DNA of 64,000 nt, from contig CBDAPU010000001.1 in NCBI GenBank assembly GCA_965198875.1, positions 1,674,001-1,738,000 on the forward strand, written 5' to 3'. Shown here piece by piece: positions 58,767 through 64,000 of the stretch (position 1 is its first letter; each line of letters begins with the position of its first letter). The position numbers and the translations under genes are program-made. The notes beneath the pieces were generated by a model. That model worked only from the letters and a program-made list of their open reading frames with translations, ran no database searches and was not told the origin of the DNA. The stretch is from CBDAPU01 sp965198875. GTDB taxonomy: Bacteria; Pseudomonadota; Gammaproteobacteria; Eutrophobiales; Eutrophobiaceae.

Positions 58767-60863
58767 ATGATCGAGCAGCAGGCCGTAACCCATTTACGGA
58801 TGATGACCAACAATCCATCCGCACAATTCCATGATGGGCAATTAGAAGCCATAATGGAATTGGTAACGAACCATCGTCAGATGTTAGTGGTCCAAAAAAC
58901 AGGTTGGGGTAAAAGTGCTGTCTATTTTATTGCAACCAAATTGTTGATTGATCAGGGGAAAGGCCCATCGATTATTATTTCTCCTCTAATTGCACTCATG
59001 CGAAATCAGATCCAAAGTGCGGCTCGATTAGGGGTTCGAGTGGTGACAATCAATTCCTCTTTGTCACAGCAAGAGCGAGCAGGCAATGAAGCAAAAATAA
59101 TCGCCGGAGAGGTAGATGCAATTATCATTGCCCCGGAGCAGTTGGCTAATGATAACCTTGTTCAAAATGTCTTGAGTAATATCCTGTCGAGAGTATCCCT
59201 GTTCGTAGTCGACGAGGCCCACTGTATTTCGGACTGGGGGCATGACTTCAGACCAGATTACCACAGGATCGTCCGCATTCTGCAAGCTATGCCGAAAAAT
59301 CTCCCTGTTCTGGCAACCACGGCAACTGCCAACAACCGTGTTGTGAACGATATTCAAAATCAGCTTGGGGAGCACATACTCATTAGTCGTGGAGGGCTAA
59401 CTAGAGAGGCGCTGCGTTTACAAAACCTCCAAATCATGCCTAAAGCCCGGCGTCTTGTTTGGCTGGTTTTAGCATTAAATAAGATTGAAGGTACCGGCAT
59501 CATCTATGCAAAGACCATTAGAGACTGTGAATTAGTGGCTGATTGGCTCACTAGCAATAATATTAATGCCAAGGCCTATTCTGGTGATAGTAATGCTGAT
59601 GATCGCATCACACTGGAAAACGCGCTGCTTAACAATCAGGTGAAAGCGCTTGTAGCAACTTCTGCATTGGGCATGGGCTTTGATAAGCCTGATATTAGTT
59701 TCGTCATTCATTTTCAGGCACCAGGGAATGTGGTGGAGTACTATCAACAAGTTGGTCGTGCCGGACGTGGCATCGACAATGCCCACGGTATCTTAATGCA
59801 GGGCGAAGAAGATGAACGGATTCAGGATTACTTCATCAATCGAGCATTTCCCACTCAGACGGAAGTGAATGAGCTTCTTCAAGCCGTATCTAATGCAAAT
59901 GGTCTTAAAAAATCAGAGATAGAAAAGCACACTAATTTATCCGCTGGTAATATTGAAAAAGCCTTAAAGTTCCTTGCAGCAGAAGATCCGTCACCCATTT
60001 ATAAAGATGGTTCAACCTATTACAGGACGGCAATAAATTACCATTTGCCGACAGACCGTATTGAGCGATTAAGCGCCATTAAAACCGATGAGTGGGAACA
60101 GCTTCAGGCCTATAGCAGCCACCAGCAATGTTTGATGCGTTTTTTGGCGCAGGCCCTTGATGACCCACTTGCTGAAGACTGCGGTAAATGTGCGAACTGT
60201 GATCCAGATTCAAAATTATCAATAGAAATACCTCGGGAACTGATTCTGCAGGCGGCGGACTTTCTCAAATACCGCTATGTCAAGATTAAACCCCGCAAGC
60301 GTTTCGGTGGGTCAGGTGCCTTGGCAAGGGAGGCATTCCCAATATATCAATTACCTTATCAAAACCCTGATTGGCGAGCGGAAGAAGGACTCGCTTTATC
60401 GCGCTGGAAAGATGGTGTCTGGGGTGATCTGGTGGCAGAGGGTAAAGCCGCTGATAAGTTCAGTGATAACTTGATTGATCCCATTGTTCAAATGATTCAA
60501 AGCTTGCCCGTTGAGCAAGCACCACGTTGGCTCACTTACGTACCGTCATCAAGACACCCCAATCTGGTTAAAGACTTCGCGCATAAATTGGCGATTACAC
60601 TAAATATTCATTGTTCAGATGCTGTAACTGTAGCTCAGCATAAGCCCCCTCAAAAGGCTATGGAAAATAGCTACCGTCGCAGTGAGAATCTCGATGGAGC
60701 TTTTGCAATCGACCAGTCACAGGTCTACGTTGATCCAGTATTCCTGTTAGACGATGCGGTGGATTCCGGCTGGACATTTGCCGTCGTTACAGCGCTTTTA
60801 AGGCGTGCCAATGCAGGCAAAGTTTATCCAATAGCGCTAACCTCAACGAGTAAACAAGGTTAA
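58767..60863 (+). CDS. RecQ-family DNA helicase with C-terminal ComF-like phosphoribosyltransferase domain
   Basis: A 698-residue protein. Helicase part (residues 1-480): motif I KTGWGKSAV, motif II VVDEAHCISDWGHDFR, motif III ATTATA, motifs V/VI ATSALGMGFDKPDI and YYQQVGRAGRG, and a zinc site with Cys in HQQC and DCGKCANC. From about residue 560, LTYVPSSRHPNLVKDFAHKL, then SYRRSENLDGAFAI and VFLLDDAVDSGWTFAVVTAL resemble ComF-type phosphoribosyltransferases. It is embedded in the BREX operon, 39 bases after brxC and 3 bases before a DprA-like gene. RecQ is not a BREX core component. Confidence 0.88.
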   Translation: MIEQQAVTHLRMMTNNPSAQFHDGQLEAIMELVTNHRQMLVVQKTGWGKSAVYFIATKLLIDQGKGPSIIISPLIALMRNQIQSAARLGVRVVTINSSLSQQERAGNEAKIIAGEVDAIIIAPEQLANDNLVQNVLSNILSRVSLFVVDEAHCISDWGHDFRPDYHRIVRILQAMPKNLPVLATTATANNRVVNDIQNQLGEHILISRGGLTREALRLQNLQIMPKARRLVWLVLALNKIEGTGIIYAKTIRDCELVADWLTSNNINAKAYSGDSNADDRITLENALLNNQVKALVATSALGMGFDKPDISFVIHFQAPGNVVEYYQQVGRAGRGIDNAHGILMQGEEDERIQDYFINRAFPTQTEVNELLQAVSNANGLKKSEIEKHTNLSAGNIEKALKFLAAEDPSPIYKDGSTYYRTAINYHLPTDRIERLSAIKTDEWEQLQAYSSHQQCLMRFLAQALDDPLAEDCGKCANCDPDSKLSIEIPRELILQAADFLKYRYVKIKPRKRFGGSGALAREAFPIYQLPYQNPDWRAEEGLALSRWKDGVWGDLVAEGKAADKFSDNLIDPIVQMIQSLPVEQAPRWLTYVPSSRHPNLVKDFAHKLAITLNIHCSDAVTVAQHKPPQKAMENSYRRSENLDGAFAIDQSQVYVDPVFLLDDAVDSGWTFAVVTALLRRANAGKVYPIALTSTSKQG

Positions 60864-60866
60864 TAC

Positions 60867-62267
60867 ATGAATAACGACAATGTATTACAAGCCATATTAT
60901 TACTGTGTAGTTTTTTTAATAAAAACGAAAGTAGGAATATCAAACCGCTCACGCCTACAGAGTATTCGCGCTTGGCTACTTGGCTGCATCAGAATAAATA
61001 CACACCTGCCGATTTTATTCTGCGAGAAGAAGAGCTGTTAACCCAGTGGCAAGACCCCAAAAATAAGATTACCAGGGAGCGTTTGGCTCAATTATTACAG
61101 AGAGCGGCCAGTATGGGTTTTGCCATGGAAAAATGGCAACAACAAAACGTCTGGGTGTTAAGCCGTGCGAGTGAAGAATATCCTGGAGCATTGCGGAGGC
61201 TAGGAGATACACGTTCCCCATTACTATATGGCATTGGAAATCAATCGCTGTTGAATACTCAGGGCATTGGTTTTGTGGGCTCCCGTGATACCAATAGTGA
61301 TGATGACGCATTTACAAAATCTCTTGCTCAAAAAACAGTTGAGCGAGGATTTACGGTAGTTTCCGGCGGTGCGAAGGGTGTTGATCAGGCCTCCATGCAA
61401 GCAGCACTTGATGCTGGGGGTTATGCTATTGGTGTTTTGGCAGATTCATTGCTAAAAGCAGCGACCAAACCCCAATACCGCAAGGCCCTACAGGAAGGCA
61501 GATTGTTACTAATTACGCCTTACTACCCGGAAGCCAGTTTTAACGCTGGTAATGCCATGGGGCGTAACAAGTACATCTACACCTTATCGCAAGGGGTGGT
61601 TGTGGCCAAGGCTGACGAAAAAGGTGGAACCTGGAGTGGCGCCATAGAGAATCTGAAAAAACGGTGGGTTCCTTTATGGGTTCGATACATAGAAAAGAGT
61701 GGAAACCAAAAACTCATAGAACTGGGTGGACAGCCAATAAATACAGTTGATGTTGACTTTAGCGAGCTTATAAAGACCTTTGATTTAGAGTCTGTAGCGG
61801 TCCTGAAGGGCGATAAAAATAAGAAAACAACACAGGAAAGAGAAGAGACTCAGGAAGACCTGTCCACAGGTGATATGTTTTCACCTACTGAGCAAAAAGA
61901 GCCTGAAGTAGGCTCTAACACAGATATATCGGCAGCATCTGATCAAAAAATTTCCGAACAACATAATGCCGACAATGAACCAAAATTGAGTTCAGATGAT
62001 TTGGTGGCCAAAGAGGACAGAGCGCCGGCACCTGAAAGCACACAATCACCTGCAGTCTCTATGGGTACTTTGGGTACTTTCCTGGACTTTTTTTATCAAC
62101 AGATTAAGCAAGAATCAGAAAAGACCTATACACCAAAAGCATTGGCAGAAGAGTACCCAGAGCTGAGCGAAACCATAGTAAAACAATGGTTAAAAACTCT
62201 AGAAGAAAGTGGGCTGGTAAAACGCCAGGGCAGAAAACTCGCCTACAAACTGACAGAAGGTAAATAG
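60867..62267 (+). CDS. DprA/Smf-like DNA-binding protein
   Basis: A 466-residue protein. A Rossmann-like DprA domain spans about residues 110-280: YPGALRRLGDTRSPLLYGIG, GFVGSRDTNSDDDAFTKSLA, then VVSGGAKGVDQASMQAAL. This is followed by an acidic, low-complexity linker (residues 315-395) and a C-terminal winged helix (PKALAEEYPELSETIVKQWL). DprA loads RecA in natural transformation, but the long linker and location inside a BREX operon indicate a defence-associated paralogue. It is coupled to recQ by a 3-base gap. Confidence 0.85.
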   Translation: MNNDNVLQAILLLCSFFNKNESRNIKPLTPTEYSRLATWLHQNKYTPADFILREEELLTQWQDPKNKITRERLAQLLQRAASMGFAMEKWQQQNVWVLSRASEEYPGALRRLGDTRSPLLYGIGNQSLLNTQGIGFVGSRDTNSDDDAFTKSLAQKTVERGFTVVSGGAKGVDQASMQAALDAGGYAIGVLADSLLKAATKPQYRKALQEGRLLLITPYYPEASFNAGNAMGRNKYIYTLSQGVVVAKADEKGGTWSGAIENLKKRWVPLWVRYIEKSGNQKLIELGGQPINTVDVDFSELIKTFDLESVAVLKGDKNKKTTQEREETQEDLSTGDMFSPTEQKEPEVGSNTDISAASDQKISEQHNADNEPKLSSDDLVAKEDRAPAPESTQSPAVSMGTLGTFLDFFYQQIKQESEKTYTPKALAEEYPELSETIVKQWLKTLEESGLVKRQGRKLAYKLTEGK

Positions 62268-62290
62268 CATAAAGAAATACATAAACCCAC

Positions 62291-64000
62291 ATGAATACCA
62301 ACAACATAAAAGCCTACGCACCCAAGGCCCGCACCGATTTTATTGCCGCAGTCACCAAGCAGGCGGCGAAATATGGAATTACAGAGAGCGAGATTCACCC
62401 GGTCGAAATAAAGGGCGATATTGCGTTGATTGATGGCAGACCTTTCCCTGCCGCTATTACCAAGCCCCGTGCTGATCTGGTTCAGCTTATCCGTCAAAAG
62501 GGGTTCAATGTTGTCATTGAGCAAGTGGCTTATAGCTGGTTTAACCGCCTATGTGCCATTCGCTATATGGAGCTTCACGACTATTTGGGGCATGGCAGGC
62601 GAGTATTGAGTCATCCTGATGAAGGAGCGGGTTTCCAAATCCTTGAAGACTGTTTGGAAATAGAACTTTCAGGGTTAGATCAGGCAAAGGTGCGTGATTT
62701 AAAGGTCGATGGCAGCAAAGATGAAGAACTCTACCGCGAATTGCTTCTGGCTCAATGCCACGCACTCCATCAGGCGATGCCATTCCTGTTTGAGCCGGTA
62801 GATGACGCCACTGAATTATTGCTGCCGGTCAACCTGACAAAAACCGATTCCCTGATTCGTGAACTGGTGGATGCAATTCCGGAAGAAGACTGGGCCAATA
62901 TCGAAATCATCGGCTGGCTCTACCAGTTCTATATCTCGGAGAAAAAAGACGAGGTCATCGGCAAAGTGGTGAAGTCGGAAGACATTCCGGCGGCCACCCA
63001 GCTTTTCACGCCAAACTGGATTGTGAAGTACATGGTTCAGAACTCGCTGGGGGCACAATGGCTGGCAACCTATCCTGATTCGCCATTAAAAGGGCAGATG
63101 GAGTATTACATTGAGCCAGCCGAACAAACTGAAGAGGTCAACGCACAGCTTAAAGACCATTACGCCAACCAGCCTGAATCCAGAGGAGCTGACCCTGATT
63201 GACCCCGCCTGTGGTTCGGGGCATATCCTGGTGGAGGCTTATGACCTTTTCAAAGCAATCTATCTGGAGCGTGGTTATCGGCAGCGCGACATTGCGCAAC
63301 TGATTCTTGAGAAAAATCTCTTCGGCCTCGACATCGACGAACGCGCCGCTCAGCTAAGTGGTTTCGCTTTAATGATGAAAGCCCGCGCAGATGACCGGCG
63401 ACTTTTTGAGCGAGGCGTAAAGCTTAACGTGATGGCGCTGCAAGATAGCACCGCCTTTGATCCTGAAAAGATTATTGAAGGAGTGGGTCTCACTCACCAT
63501 GGTTTGAAGGCAGGTGATCTTACGGAATTAAAACGACTGTTCGAGCAGGCGACTACATTTGGCTCGTTGATCCAGGTGCCTTGGGAATTGGCGGAGAAGT
63601 TGCCAGCATTAAAACGGTTGAGTGAAGTAACAAGCCAGGACCTTTTTGTATCGGGGGCGCTCAAGAAATTGGAGCCCTTGGTGAAGCAGGCCGGCATATT
63701 GGCGGTGCAGTATGATGCGGTGGTGGCGAATCCGCCGTATATGGGCAGCAAGTATCATTCAGCGGTACTCAAAAAGTACTTGAAGGATTATTACGATGGC
63801 TATGAGAAAGACTTCTTTTCGGCATTTATTGCGCGTGATCTTCAATTCAGCAAACCCCAGGGTCACCTGGGAGTTATGTCACCATTCGTGTGGATGTTTA
63901 TTTCTACCCATGAGCATTTGCGAACTCGTTTGATTGACCAAGAAACAGTTACGTCGCTCATCCAGTTGGAATACTCGGGCTTTGAGGGAGCGACTGTGCC
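62291..64000 (+). CDS. pglX: BREX adenine-specific methyltransferase PglX, frameshifted and cut by window end
   Basis: The N-terminal 300 residues (62291 to about 63155) include the PglX-specific region (QVAYSWFNRLCAIRYMELHD, ATQLFTPNWIVKYMVQNSLG). One extra A near 63156 then shifts the frame to an early stop at 63202. In the next frame the sequence continues LTLIDPACGSGHILVEAYDL (motif I) and AVVANPPYMGSKYH (motif IV, NPPY) and stays open to base 64000. The protein should be about 1200 residues. PglX methylates host DNA to mark self in type 1 BREX; loss would normally matter, so an indel error or an off state are both possible. Confidence 0.88.

Overview
The window looks like a piece of a gammaproteobacterial chromosome. 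The evidence is the order of its housekeeping genes: the end of the spc and alpha ribosomal-protein operons, mreBCD, mrdA-rodA-mltB-rlpA-dacA-dat-ybeD-lipB-lipA, gatCAB, and guaB-guaA-tadA. I cannot name a genus from sequence alone.

Layout. 1-5490: rpsE (cut by the window edge), rpmD, rplO, secY, rpmJ, rpsM, rpsK, rpsD, rpoA, rplQ and a terminator. 5974-11111: a fused CMP-sialate-type cytidylyltransferase/HAD phosphatase, two Hsp20 chaperones behind a heat-shock-like promoter, a frameshifted htpX, a beta carbonic anhydrase and a DUF62 protein. 11088-14297: gatCAB on the minus strand. 14564-24087: an elongasome and peptidoglycan block. 24181-28696: an ABC exporter, a cytochrome c, a PQQ-type sugar dehydrogenase and a small secreted protein, sitting between dat and ybeD. 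28834-33772: ybeD-lipB-lipA, an ElyC-like protein, an M23 peptidase and xseA. 34043-37146: guaB-guaA.

From 37.2 kb the window becomes an accessory or defence region. A tightly coupled minus-strand operon of five genes lies between guaA and a truncated tadA: ParB-like, PD-(D/E)XK nuclease-like, SNF2 helicase, ParB-like and cobalamin-type radical SAM. I do not recognise this combination as a described system, and it is the main novelty candidate. Beyond tadA are fragments of a conjugative element (DUF3577, DUF6573, DUF4400 and TraG-like remnants) mixed with hipBA, a Xre/RES toxin-antitoxin pair, exonuclease and OLD-type fragments, and a broken REase-nSTAND3 protein. From 52.6 kb to the end is a type 1 BREX locus (WYL regulator, brxA, brxB, brxC, pglX). 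It carries a RecQ helicase with a ComF-like phosphoribosyltransferase tail and a DprA/Smf-like protein between brxC and pglX, and a MITE-like insertion between brxA and brxB. pglZ and brxL would be expected beyond the right edge.

At least five genes carry single-base frame changes (htpX, mreB, mltB, REase-nSTAND3, pglX). Because mreB and mltB lie in otherwise intact core operons, these may be sequencing or assembly indels. The gene fragments around tadA and in the conjugative-element remnant look like real decay.
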